This document shows positions 1-12,900 of a stretch of DNA of 28,074 bases, piece by piece. Where the stretch lies: positions 1 through 28,074 of the forward strand of contig JAUCBJ010005849.1 of assembly GCA_032718475.1 (NCBI GenBank). The letters are read 5' to 3'. A model generated the notes under the pieces. That model was given only the letters and a program-made list of their open reading frames with translations, had not been told where the DNA came from and did not search any database. Made by a program: the position numbers and the translations under genes. How positions within the stretch are numbered: the first letter of the stretch is position 1; the number at the start of each line of letters is the position of its first letter. This DNA comes from Nemertoderma westbladi. Lineage: Eukaryota > Xenacoelomorpha > Nemertodermatida > Nemertodermatidae.

Positions 1-177
1 ATTTATTATATATGAGGGTGTAGTATATCTATATACTTATCATATTGCTGTATTGTAATTGTACCATATACAGACATACTGATATACTGATATAGGCCTA
101 TTTGATAGAAAGATAGCCTGATATCTGGGCTGCTGGGCTGGGCTTGCACTCGGATTAACTAAAACAGCGCGAGAAAG

Positions 178-2424
178 ATGGCATTGCGTCTATCATATTC
201 GCACAGGAACTGTACCGGTACTTCGATCGGACGAACATTCCGGATCAGTAAACCGATTATTGGAGCCCGGCGTCGCATGTCGTCAGCCGCATCAAATGAA
301 CCTGTCTCCCCTACCCTGGTAACCATGATACCTGGGGACGGCGTTGGCCCTGAACTGATGACGTCAGTTAAAGAGGTTTTCCGGGGAATGGGAGTTCCGA
401 TCGAATGGGAGGAAATACATATCAGTGAGGTGAGTCGTGGATATAATATATTGATATAGAATTTCATAGCCAGCTACAACAATTGTCTGATTGTCTTTTA
501 GGTGTGGCTGTGTGGAGCTCTGGACTCCAGCATATTTTTATAGTTATAGTACTGTAGTAGGCCTATCAGCCTATTATCTGATTATTATAGGCAGAGGCAA
601 TAGGCATACCTAACTGCCTAACACCTTGAGAAACCCTGACTGCTTGAAGGATTTCAAAACCTTGAATTTTGATGCCGACTAAAATAGATTTCAATCATGT
701 TTTTAAGTAACTGTATCCCAACTGTATTTGTAGTGTATATTTACTGATTTATACGTTATATACCTATTTTGTAGGCCTGTCAGTTATTTGTGGCTGTCTT
801 TGATTTCTTCTCTGTAGGTTATATGGATGCATAATTATTTCGATTATTTATTTTTCAGTTTGTTCCTTTTCAATAAATTTAACTACCGGTACCGGTACCT
901 AACAGCCTAACACAGTAACAGCCTACGGTAACTAGGCTACTATTATTATAAGGCATATTTATTAAAATATTATTATTTTACACTCTAATTAAGGTTTCCC
1001 ACCAATCTGCCTCTATTGATGGCCTTCAGGAATCGATGTCCCGGAACAAGGTGTGCCTTAAAGGCCCCCTCTCATACCCCGAAGAGGGCAGCGAGGTACA
1101 AAGCCTTAACATGAAACTCAGACAATCGCTCGACTTGTTCGCTAACGTTGTACTTTGTAAGAGCCTTGAAGGTTGGTTGTCTTTTCATTCATCTTACCAG
1201 CTACTGTGTCTGTTAACTGTCTTATTTTTATATTTAAATTTATTATTGCTGCATTATATGGATTTATTTGAGAAAATATTACATTAGGCCTATAAAATAA
1301 AATACTTCATTATTGGTGTTTTGGGTGAATGAGTGGTTTCATATTATTATAACTTTTTGTTGGACACAGCTTTTGCAAAGTCGAGGAATGACGTCCAGGT
1401 GGGATCGAACTGGTGATCTCCGGGGGTTGGAAGTCTCACGCTCTAACCATTCTGCTAGCGGCTCAGGTAAAAGATAGACCTGGAAATACTATCTGATACT
1501 GATACCTTGTATGTCAGCAATTTACCCCAGTATTTCCAGGTCTATCTTTTACCTGAGCCGCTAAACTAGAGCGTCAGACTTCCAACCCGGAGGTCACCAG
1601 TTCGATCCCACCTGGACGTCATTGCCGACTTTGCAAAAGCAGTGCCCAACAAAAAGTTATAAAATAAAATGGAATACTTATTTAACTCATTTTTATTATA
1701 TACTAATATTATAATAAACGTTCCAGGAGTGGAATCTCGTCACAGCGATGTTGACGTGGTTGTTATCAGGGAGCAGACGGAGGGCGAGTACAGCGCACTG
1801 GAGCACGAGGGAGTCCCGGGAGTGGTCGAGAGTCTGAAAATAATCACTCGGGAGAAGTCGCTGCGAATCGCAAAGTTCGCGTTCGACTACGCTATGCGAC
1901 ACGGTCGGAGGAAAGTCACCGCGATCCACAAGGCCAATATAATGAAGCTGACGGACGGGTTGTTCCTCGAGTCCTGTCGCAGCGTGGCGGACTTGTACCC
2001 GCGGGTAGAGTTCGACGCCATGATCGTGGACAACACCTGCATGCAGCTGGTCTCGAACCCGGGCCAGTTCGACATCATGGTCACTCCCAACCTGTACGGG
2101 AACGTGGTGGACAACGTGGCGGCGGGGCTGGTGGGCGGCGCGGGGGTGGTCCCGGGGGCCAGCTACGGGCAGCGCTTCGCCACCTTCGAGCCGGGGGCGC
2201 GGCATTCCTTCGCCACCGCCATGGGCCGCAACGTGGCCAACCCCACCGGTATGCTGCTCGCCGCGGCCAACCTGTTGGAGCATCTGGGGCTCTACCCCGA
2301 CACGGTAGCCGTGCGACGGGCGTTGGCTAGCGTCCTGCGGGACAGGAAGGTTCGCACCAAGGACATGGGAGGCCAGGCGACCACCACTGACTTTACTAAG
2401 GCAGTTATTAACGCCGCCCTCTGA
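178..2424 (+). CDS. IDH3B: Mitochondrial NAD-dependent isocitrate dehydrogenase, beta-type subunit; complete, three exons
   Basis: Exons 178-429, 994-1171 and 1727-2424 join in frame (phases 0 and 1) to 375 aa plus stop; vertebrate IDH3B is about 385 aa. Donors are GAG|GTGAGT and G|GTTGGT; acceptors end TTAAG and TTCCAG. The start at 178 has a good context (AAAGATGG) and opens an Arg-rich presequence of about 40 residues, as expected for matrix import. Visible family motifs are [11 protein letters not shown] near residue 52, [53 protein letters not shown] and the C-terminal [11 protein letters not shown]. The pattern CMQLV with PNLYGN fits the beta subunit better than the catalytic alpha. The family forms the heteromeric TCA-cycle enzyme that oxidises isocitrate to 2-oxoglutarate with NAD+; beta is a structural/regulatory partner. 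Exon 3 is unusually long (698 nt) and GC-rich compared with exons 1-2. Possible poly(A) signals AATAAA lie at 3211 and 3256. Confidence 0.95.
1348..1661. repeat. Head-to-head pair of tRNA-derived elements forming a long inverted repeat in IDH3B intron 2
   Basis: Arms 1348-1490 and about 1529-1661 are reverse complements at roughly 90% identity by eye, with a 38-nt spacer; the right arm lacks about 8 nt. Each arm contains a tRNA-like core. On the plus strand the right arm has a box-B-like AGTTCGATCCC at 1599-1609 after a loop-like CTTCCAA. The left arm carries the same on the minus strand, with a box-A-like CTAGCAGAATGGTTAGAGCG. The anticodon stems do not pair, so these are degenerate SINE-type copies and not functional tRNAs. 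Transcribed within the IDH3B pre-mRNA the arms could fold into a hairpin of about 130 bp. Confidence 0.8.
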
Positions 2425-3700
2425 TTAGCCCCCCTTGATCACCTACAGGTATTTTATTATGTGCCTTATTTACTTACTAAGTGCTGCCTTTAATATTAAC
2501 AACACTAACCCAGTGCTGAATATATCTAAGTTTGCTACACACTGATTAGGATTTTGTTTATAATATTTCTGACCATTTTGAATCAGTTACTTTGTACCAA
2601 AGTTTAACATTATTTAACGCGTTTGGTAGTAACATTGAGTAGCGAGTAGGCATAGTTATTTAGATAGTTATAAATTTACAGAGGACAATGAACTTAACTC
2701 AGTAATTTTAACTTGAGAGGCCGTTATCATCCTGAAAGAGGAGGATATGTCCTTATACCTGGTGAGCATATTTCGTTTTTGTGACTTATATAATGATGAA
2801 ACGGCCATCTAGTTTAATTTACACAATTTCCTCACACTTTATTGCCGCCTATTTAATACTGAACGCCTGGCCTGGAGCCTAGCCGATTTTTTTAACCAAG
2901 TCACACAAGTCAGAACGGATTTACTGTAACTCATATTTGAGTTTTCACCAAGTCAGAATAGATTTCAGGAAAAATTCCCACCAAGACAGAACAACAACTG
3001 TCTATCGCAAAACACAAGAGTTTTCCATCAAGTGGAGAAACCTTTATAGAAAAATCTCCATCAGCATTCAAGGGTTAATTAATCTATTAATTATTCCTAT
3101 TATAAAATTTGAGAAATTTCAAATTTCCCTAAAAATTTACACTTTTTTGCAGTAAAAGTTTAATATTCTGTATTTTTGTAACAGCATTTGTTTCGTGTAT
3201 CTAATTTTATAATAAATTGTGTGAATTACAAACTGTTCCGCAATCAGTGTGTAACAATAAATATTATTAGAGCGCCAGTTATTAGTATATAGAACGCAAT
3301 GTACCAAGTAAACGTAGATTCATCAATTTTCATTTTATTTCTAAAGATATTTTGTATTGCAAATAGTTTAAATTAATTTAATTTATATTTTTACATAATA
3401 ATATAATTAGTTGACTCTGTCGGGCCAATAATTATTTAAAGGACTTCATATTTGAATTATCAGTGCTCAATACTGGAACTAAATTTGGCTGCTAGTTGGG
3501 AAATTTTTTTATAAACATGCGGTGTAATCTGGCATATGGAATGATAAAATTGAAAATAAGTTTTAAAATTATAGAATGAAAAGGGATACAGATAGCACAA
3601 ATCGTGGTGGTTATTATTTCGCCAGAGATAATAAGTTTTGTTACGCAATAGATTCCTGTCTCGCGATTTTTCAAACGACCATTACAAACTTGATGCAAAT
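2425..3700. other. Region between convergent genes: IDH3B 3' UTR candidate and AT-rich DNA
   Basis: This region holds no recognisable protein-coding exon apart from a candidate tiny minus-strand exon at 2708-2731. It probably contains the IDH3B 3' UTR, with AATAAA at 3211 and 3256. On the minus strand an AATAAA lies at 2458-2453. Around 2895-3050 there is a weak repetition of CACCAAGTCAGAA-like words. The short open frames here look like chance. Confidence 0.4.
2708..2731 (-). CDS. Candidate tiny terminal coding exon of the PDZ scaffold gene
   Basis: On the minus strand a strong pyrimidine tract and AG (ATCCTCCTCTTTCAG) precede an open phase-0 stretch DDNGLSS followed by TAA. Phase 0 is what the donor at 3739 needs. 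The exon is very short, so this rests almost wholly on the splice signal. If real, the protein would end without C2 domains and its 3' UTR would run antisense to the IDH3B 3' end. Confidence 0.3.
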   Translation of the reverse strand, partial: DDNGLSS

Positions 3701-3739
3701 ATACTGGCACCGAAAACGGAAGTAAATTAAGTCGCTCAC

Positions 3740-3967
3740 CTGATCGTAAGAATGCGAAGGTGCGGCTAACTCGGCGTGACGCGGTCTGTATCCGTAGGGC
3801 GTCGTTGATTGCTCGATATATTGGCCGGGACGTTCAGCTGTTAGCCCCAAACTGGGCATGGATATTGTGGTGTGTAGACTTCCGGTCGGGAGTGTTGACA
3901 TCCCCATTGGCTGGTTACTCGGTTGGTTTAAGTACTGCCGAGCCATGTTCATTGAAGGCACCTTTTG
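3740..3967 (-). CDS. Met/Ser/Pro-rich exon of the PDZ scaffold gene
   Basis: This 228-nt exon has acceptor TTTATTTCGTAG and donor GATCAG|GTGAGC, phase 0 at both ends. It encodes 76 residues beginning QKVPSMNMARQYLNQ and ending SHSYDQ. It continues the low-complexity style of the 9473-10164 exon. The opposite-strand open frame over the same bases is a shadow. Confidence 0.65.
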
Positions 3968-6900
3968 CTACGAAATAAAATAGATTCAAACTATTTAATA
4001 GCTCCACCAGGGAACTTCAGTGAGCTGACCAGCTACTTTATGATGCAACACACAACTAATTCATGTAATATGCAATTTAATTGCAACTTATAAATTCCGA
4101 CATAAGATGACCTCGAATGTCAGCCTAAGATTAGATAAAGGGATACTTTCCAAGTCCTCTCTCGGGCTTTAATTGACTAGATTAAGTGAGTAAGTAAAAA
4201 TCTGATACCGAATAATTATATTTACATATATATATACTAAAACGAATAATCACACTGTGGTGCAATGCCAGCAGACCACAAAACACAGCCTCCCTAATTC
4301 ACTCGGTCAGAGAGACACTTTCTGCGTGTCTCTTCTCTCAATACGTTATGTGATGATCCAGTCCAATGTAGTGTCCTTGAATGGCGGCGAATGAAAGTTA
4401 TTTATTGACTGCAGGGTGGCCACCTTTTCTATTCAAGTCTTGAGTTTACGAGATAGCACAGAACAGGCAAACTATATTTGTTTGGTTAGCTCCCTACAAT
4501 TTTGTAAGTGGTAAATTATTATTGACCTGGTGAACTCTAATTGGAGCAGAATTGGCACAATTATAAAATCATTCTGTGAACTCCATATCGACCTGCCATG
4601 GAGGCCGAAACATCTGGGAAGCAGGGAAGGAGGTTTTCAACCACAACACCAACCCAACCGCCTCTGGGTCTTAGTAACCTGAGAGAGTTTATAATGTGAA
4701 AACGTCTAAATGTACACAATTCAGCGCGCGCTGTTACCTTTACTGGATGCTAGAAGTTAGCGGTAGGTCATACTAGATATTAATACAAAATAAAATATAT
4801 GCTCCGTTTATCTTTATAGTAAAAGACAATGCCAAATCATAATGACAACAAAAAATAAATAGATAACATATAAACACATATATAATTATTTTATTTAGAG
4901 CAGGAAGCGTTCATTCGACATCTTACATATCATAGTACCGCTGCAGTATGTCACACACAGTAGACGAAACAACAGGTTGTGGGCAAGGTCTTCCATCTGC
5001 TAAGTATGCTAAGCTCGCTTACATTCGCAATTCATTCACAACATTCAATTAATTCAACAATTTATTACATTCACAAACATTAATGTGTTTCAACGTGTTC
5101 TTGTAGTCACTGAGCGGAACGCCGCATTTCATACATGAGTTACTACACTCACTACTATTCATATTTTTGCAACACATTTTCTTTTGGTGCCTATAGGCAC
5201 TGGATCTATGCGATGTTTGGAAGCCATGCTCGGCACAAACGAATTTAAGGAAATGAGTTTTAAGATGGTCGTGAAAATAATTGCCGGCTTTTAATGTCTT
5301 AAACTGACAACACGGGCAGCTCGTTCGATACTTTCTCTTCGAGGCTGATGATAATTTTGACGGCGTAGGAGTTCCACTGCTATTTAAGAGAAGGCTGGAA
5401 CCGCTGATGTCATCTTCGGGAGAAATCTTTGGATTGCATATTTGAGGAACAGAAGTTAGCGTATCGTAAGGTAAATTATCCCGCATGCATTCGTAAGGTT
5501 GTACATTGTTACAACTAGAGTCCAAATAACTAGTGGTCGCGGGACATTTTAAGTCACCAACTCCATCAAGAGCCCTTTCTGTGTCAGCTCTCCACTCTTC
5601 TGTACCTGCAGGTTGTATGAACAGGTCCTTCCTATTCTCTACCATATCTCCTGCAGAACTCGCCGGAGAATTCCGCTGAAGTTTTATCACCAGTTGTCGA
5701 CCTGTTTTCTTTCCCTTTCGGACGCATCGGCGTCGAGATCTAGCAATTGGACGAGGCACAAAGCCGTTCTGTGGAAAATCCGACTTCGGCGAAGACTGAA
5801 GGAACGTAAACGTGTTAACCTCAGTAGTCGGAGTATTGTTTAATAATAGGCCCATGGGCTTATCTTCATTAGTGGAGAAACCATCAGTTGAACTTGAAGT
5901 ACCGGTAGGCCTAGTAGGAGTAGGCCTAGTACAGTGATTTGAAGAAATTTGCATCTCAGAATCGTCTTGATATTCGCCTTTATTCGTCGGCGAATGAGAT
6001 TGCTGTGAGTTAATATTAATAACACTCTCCAGCCAAGTAGATATTTGTGCCGCAGTACAATTGTCTACAACGAATTCCTCCAAGAAAACTGCATCACTCT
6101 TAAGGTAGTCCCACACGAACGATCTACTAAATATTCCATTATCAAGTAAAATGTTCGTAAATGACGATTTGGAAATTATAACTGATGAGTTTATATCAAC
6201 CGGAATAATTTGAGGCTGAGCTTGAACCATTATTGATTTTGCGCTACTTTTTCCTTTACCCAGTTACCGGTATTCAGTTATTAGTGACTTATATTGTACC
6301 GTATCCCAGTATCCGTATACAACTGTATAACGCAACGCGGCAACGGGTCTACACCGGACTATCAGTATATCACAATAATTATTACACAGTACCAGAGTAC
6401 CTACCGGTAGCCTACCGCTGTACCGGTATTAACTATTAATGGGGTTGACGACTCAAATTCAAAACCAGATTTACGTTTACATAATTCAATAAGATGCTAA
6501 AATAGCCGAGATATTGGTGTTTTAAGTTTAAAAATTATTCAAAATTTGTAAACGATATGTGATTGGTCGTGACGTCACTGTACGCAGTACGCCTCCGAAT
6601 CCCATTGATATCAACATTCAGATACCTAATACTATCTAGGCCCTATATTACTAAAGCAATGTGTGTGTGTGTTTGTGCATTTTATTTTTGTCCCCTTCTG
6701 TTTATCTTTTCTGAAATTTGGCATGCAGGGTTGGATTGCGATTTGATTACAGTCAGACAGTGTACAAAATCTCAACTCCGGGTAGCCGGGTACCGGTATA
6801 CATTTTAAGATGTAAATTAAGATTTTATTGACTCCATTATTCTAAATTATGTAAACTTTTCCCTCCATGCAGCCATGGAGAGATTAGTATTAATGTCTGA

Positions 6901-9900
6901 CCAGTTCCCAACACAGACACCACACACCCCCAACCATTGGATTTACTCAGTTACTAGGAATCTCTTTACACTCCAGCCTACTTTGCTACATATGCCCAGC
7001 TAGCTGAAGGGCAATAAAGAATTCCTGGGTTAATGTTACTACGATAATATGGAGAAAAATCATCCCCATTCTAAAATGAAGGCAACACCACCTGGAGTTT
7101 CCTGCTTATCTCACGCTGACCAGTTTGTAGCATCCAGTCTACCATTAGGGGGAAAGTGTCGGAAAGTAATAATTTAGTACTTTTTGCAATCTTTTAGAGA
7201 TGATACTGTGGCAGGTATCTACTACAACATACTGACATACGCCTAATGTTGTAGGCCTACCATATGCCATAGTAAAGGGCTGCCAAGTAAAGCGGTTTTT
7301 GACTGTTTTTTTTTTTTTGAGAGAACGCTCATCATGTGACGTTGTGTTCTGTTAATTAAGTTAATTAATTAATTTATTTATTTATGTTTGAAATAGCAGA
7401 ATAGTGAAGAAGATTATCTAATAGAAAGCCGTGCTTTCTAGACTTTCTGACGGGCTTTCTGGTCTTTGTATAAATTAGGCAGGCAGGGACTTCTTCATTT
7501 AGTACACCGGTACAAGCACCCCAGCACTGTATACTAGCTTATTTTTACGGCATTATATTATAATATTATTATTATAATATTATACGGCATTCATCATATA
7601 TATTAGGCTTTATAATTCCTGAATTCAGTAATTCCTGAATTCATTATATATGAATTTGAGTCGTGAACCCCATTCTTATATTATTAGGCCTACAGTCCAC
7701 AGTCAGACAGTATTCAGGTATTATCAGTTAGAATTACTTACTAATACTAGGCCTAAATTATATATAATACTGTAATACCGTTATAATTTAGGTAGTCATC
7801 AGGTAACCATCATCCTGTCATCTGGCACTGGCACGATGATGTTACTGGGTAGGCCTACTTCAGTACCGGTACTTCAGTACTTGGTAGGGGTACGTACGGT
7901 AGGTAGCTCAGTCTGTCCGTAGCTGCAATGCAACTCTTTGCTGCAATAGAATCGGGTAGGTCAGTAAGTTGTACTGCTGTACTGTTTTGTATGTAGCTGC
8001 AGGTCAGTAGGTAGCGGCACCAGTACAGCAGTAGAGTAAGCAAATGAATAACGCAGAAAAATGTAAAATGTAGGCCTACCGCGAAACATCTACCAGTCTA
8101 CTGTATCTGCAGGTAAGCATTGGTATGTAATGCCTGACTGCGCGCATATTGCCAATTGGGGTGCCGTTTCAGCCTATTTTAACATACTGTATTAACCTAA
8201 TTTTGAGAATATTTCATTTCGATTTTCTCCATTTAAGATACCTTTTAAAGGAAAGTAGCAGGTTATATTGGCAGGCTTTTCTAACCAAAACAATAAACTA
8301 AATTTAGGAACATAGTTTACAGTAAAATTCTCCTATGGTAAACACACATTTTTCTTATTATTTCATCGGATGGATAATTTAATGGGAATTTAACTTATTT
8401 TAAAACGGCTTGACATGACTTAGTTCCTGAGTTTAGTTCTAGAGTTATCACTGTCTTTCCGTCTACCAGTTTGTCCGTCCAAACTTAGAAGACAGAGAGA
8501 CAAACAAACAAACCACCATACAAACATATTAGATACAACCAAACAATAAAACTGACGTCGGAAATGAAATCGTCGACCAAGAAAAAATTGATAATTTTAG
8601 GCTCATTTGATAGGTTTTTTTGAAGATCTTGAAAAACCCTCCAGCCACATTTTATTAAAATATTTTGCGAATTTTAATAAATTGAATAATAATTTATTCG
8701 GTAAAAAAAGAAATGAAACTGCACTTAAATTGTTCAAATAAACACACAGTAGAATAAGTTGATTTTAATAAATTAAATTTAAAATCTATAATTTAAAAAA
8801 TCGGCAGGAGAGATTTTGTACATTCGAAGGTGTTGAGTCCAAAAAAGTTGGTTTCAAAAATTGGGATAAATATTAAAGGACTAGTACACATTGTATTTTT
8901 TTAAGGAAATATTTAATTCCGACGCTCGCCGCTAGAGAGACACAAAAATTTTCAATTTTCCATTTCTCTTGCTCCTTGGTCTTCCCCACATTGGCTGAAC
9001 TCAACATAACAGTGGTATGGTCCTACAACACGAAGTTAGAGCTGTTTTAAAAAAATCTCCTGAGAGATAGATTTACTCAATTGTCCTTCACACTGCCGTA
9101 TTACACAGGTTGGCTTACTTACCTACTGTACAGTACTGTATATGGCTTAGCGATTGGTGATTGACATCTTGAACAGAGATACGGAGATACCTACCGCACT
9201 CAATAATGGATATACAGTAGGTTAATACCCTCTGTGCTTAGAAGAATAAATAGAGTTGTTTTGGTTTTGGCTATATAAAAGCCGCTTACTTATTTAATAA
9301 GATAACTTCACTACACTTCTCGTAGGCCTACTTATATACTTTATATTACAATCTAGACTTGCACTTTAATTTAAAAGGCTACTGAACCTCTGTATTAAGC
9401 ATATAAAGTGCTAGTTTACTACTTTACGAAAATAGTTATTATTTTTATTATTTCTGTTTATTTATGACATACCTGGTAGAAGCGGGTAGAATGTTGAGAT
9501 GGATTAAAATAGCTGATTGGTGATACCGGGAAATTAGGTTGACTTAATGTGCGTTGGATACTAGCTGGTTGTAGCTGTTGGTGGTAGACCTGTTGGTTGA
9601 TGCCGCCGCCCGGTAGACTGGCTCCGGGCTGGGCCAGTAACAGTCCGTGGTCGGGTAGACCCAAGGCGGTGGCTGAAGGAAGACGATTGTCAGGCCTGCG
9701 CAGTTCGGTTAATGACCGCGGTACCTGAGGGGGTAGCCCAGGGTAATGCTGAGCTGTCAGTATTGGTTGGCTCGCAGCCGAACCGATCTGACCTAGAGTC
9801 TGATTGGCTAGGCTTTGATTGAGTGCGAGTTGGTGTGGCGGCAATGGCCGCTGGATGGCGTCTGCGTATTGGGGTAATATCCCAGGGACTGATTGTATTC

Positions 9901-12900
9901 CCTCGATGGCCGTAGGAGGCTGCATTATTTGCGGCCCTGGTTGAAGGTACTGGGTGGCATTTAGTCCAGTTTGCACTGTCTGTACCGGTAGATTAAGGAC
10001 CCCTGCTTGTAGGCTGAGTTCGCCCGGTTGGAGGTTGAGGCCTGCAGGCTGAATGTTGGTACCCGTATGTGGATAATTCGGCTGATTTGCCCCAGTTGGC
10101 AGTTGGCTGTTGAAGGATTGCATAGGAGGTTGGGTTTGTAACTTAACAGGCTGCGCGGCACCAACTGAAAAATGACAATTAGAATTTAAATTGCCAAGGT
10201 GTGTTACTCTACAAATGACAGATTATACACTAAGCCTGGATGTTTGTTAATTGGCAGCTAACGTCCCCAAAATAATACTTGGTTATTAAGTGTCATCATA
10301 ATATAATGCCACGGCACTTTAAACTTATATTTTCACTCAATATATATGAATATATGCGAGGAATAATAGTGCCCATAAAAATAATTCCTTTTAAAATTAT
10401 AATATACACACACAGTAGGACTAATGCAAATTAGTGCGGTTTACATAGATATAAAATTTGATTATTGAGGCAAGATAAACACAATTAATTTAATTATTAT
10501 CCGTCATTCAAGTAAGTAATGTACATTTTCCTCCCTGTAGGTATACAAAGACCCACCCACAGTATGTACAAATATGAAAGTAACTAACAATAAGACCTAG
10601 AAGTTTCACGCAAATAGTGATTATCTGACGGCAGTGAACTGTTCGGTAGTCTGCTGATCGGTATAGTTTGCTGATCGGTATAGTCTGCTGATCGGTATAG
10701 TCTGCTGATCGGTATAGTCTGCTGATCGGTATAGTTTGCTGATCGGTATAGTCTGCTGATCGGTATAGTCTGCTGATCGGTATAGTTTGCTGATCGGTAT
10801 ATTCTGCTGATCGGTATAGTCTGCTGATCGGTATATTCTGCTGATCGGTATAGTCTGCAGATCGGTATAGTCTGCTGATAGGTAGTCTGCTGATCGGTAG
10901 TCTGCTGATCGGTATAGTCTGCTGATCGGCATAGTCTGCTGATCGGTATAGTCTGCTGATCGGTATAGTTTGCTGATCGGTATATTCTGCTGATCGGTAT
11001 AGTCTGCAGATCGGTATAGTCTGCTGATAGGTAGTCTGCTGATCGGTAGTCTGCTGATCGGTATAGTCTGCTGATCGGTATAGTCTGCTGATCGGTATAG
11101 TCTGCTGATCGGTAAAGTCTGCTGATCGGTATAGTCTGCTGATCGGTATAGTCTGCTGATCGGTATAGTCTGCTGATCGGTAAAGTCTGCTGATCGGTAA
11201 AGTCTGCTGATCGGTATATTCTGCTGATCGGTATAGTCTGCAGATCGGTATAGTCTGCTGATAGGTAGTCTGCTGATCGGTAGTCTGCTGATCGGTATAG
11301 TCTGCTGATCGGTATAGTCTGCTGATCGGTATAGTCTGCTGATCGGTATAGTCTGCTGATCGGTAAAGTCTGCTGATCGGTATAGTCTGCTGATCGGTAT
11401 AGTCTGCTGATCGGTATAGTCTGCTGATCGGTAAAGTCTGCTGATCGGTAAAGTCTGCTGATAGGTAGTCTGCTGATCGGTATAGTCTGCTGATCGGTAT
11501 AGTCTGCTGATCGGTATAGTCTGCTGATCGGTATAGTCTGCTGATCGGTATAGTCTGCTGATCGGTATATTCTGCTGATCGGTATAGTCTGCAGATCGGT
11601 ATAGTCTGCTGATAGGTAGTCTGCTGATCGGTAGTCTGCTGATCGGTATAGTCTGCTGATCGGTATAGTCTGCTGATCGGTATAGTCTGCTGATCGGTAT
11701 AGTCTGCTGATCGGTAAAGTCTGCTGATCGGTATAGTCTGCTGATCGGTATAGTCTGCTGATCGGTATAGTCTGCTGATCGGTAAAGTCTGCTGATCGGT
11801 AAGGTCTGCTGATCGGTATAGTCTGCAGATCGGTATAGTCTGCTGATAGGTAGTCTGCTGATCGGTATAGTCTGCAGATCGGTATAGTCTGCTGATCGGT
11901 ATAGTCTGCTGATCGGTAAAGTCTGCTGATCGGTAAGGTCTGCTGATCGGTAAGGTCTGCTGATCGGTATAGTCTGCTGATCGGTAGTCTGCTGATCGGT
12001 AAGGTCTACTGATGGTATAGTCTGCTGATCGGTATAGTCTGCTGATCGGTATAGTCTGCTGATCGGTAAAGTCTGCTGATGGGTAAGGTCTGCTGATCGG
12101 TATAGTCTGCTGATCGGTAGTCTGCTGATCGGTAAGGTCTACTGATCGGTATAGTCTGCTGATCGGTATAGTCTGCTGATCGGTATAGTCTGCTGATCGG
12201 TAGTCTGCTGATCGGTATAGTCTGCAGATCGGTATAGTCTGCTGATAGGTAGTCTGCTGATCGGTATAGTCTGCTGATCGGTATAGTCTGCTGATCGGTA
12301 TAGTCTGCTGATCGGTAAAGTCTGCTGATCGGTAAGGTCTGCTGATCGGTATAGTCTGCTGATCGGTAGTCTGCTGATAGGTAAGGTCTACTGATCGGTA
12401 TAGTCTGCTGATCGGATAGTGTGCTGATCGGTAGTCTGCTGATCGGTATAGTCTGCTGATCGGTAGTCTGCTGATCGGTATAGTGTGCTGATCGGTAGTC
12501 TGCTGATCGGTATAGTCTGCTGATCGGTAGTCTGCTGATCGGTATAGTCTGCAGATCGGTATAGTCTGCTGATAGGTAGTCCGCTGATCGGTATAGTCTG
12601 CAGATCGGTATAGTCTGCTGATCGGTATAGTCTGCTGATCGGTATAGTCTGCTGATCGGTATAGTCTGCTGATCGGTATAGTCTGCTGATCGGTATAGTC
12701 TGCTGATCGGTATATTCTGCTGATCGGTATAGTCTGCAGATCGGTATAGTCTGCTGATAGGTAGTCTGCTGATCGGTAGTCTGCTGATCGGTATAGTCTG
12801 CTGATCGGTATAGTCTGCTGATCGGTATAGTCTGCTGATCGGTATAGTCTGCTGATTGGTATAGTCTGCTGATTGGTATAGTCTGCTGATTGGTATAGTT

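Noticed and set aside
1348-1661. Functional tRNA genes in IDH3B intron 2
   Set aside because: Box-B-like motifs are present but the anticodon and acceptor stems do not pair; these are degenerate SINE copies.
1696-2283. 195-codon minus-strand frame over IDH3B exon 3
   Set aside because: Shadow of the GC-rich coding exon; the plus-strand frame has clear family motifs.
10621-10932. 103-codon minus-strand frame in the 17-nt minisatellite
   Set aside because: It is periodic by construction and lies inside an intron between two phase-matched exons; no evidence of separate coding use.
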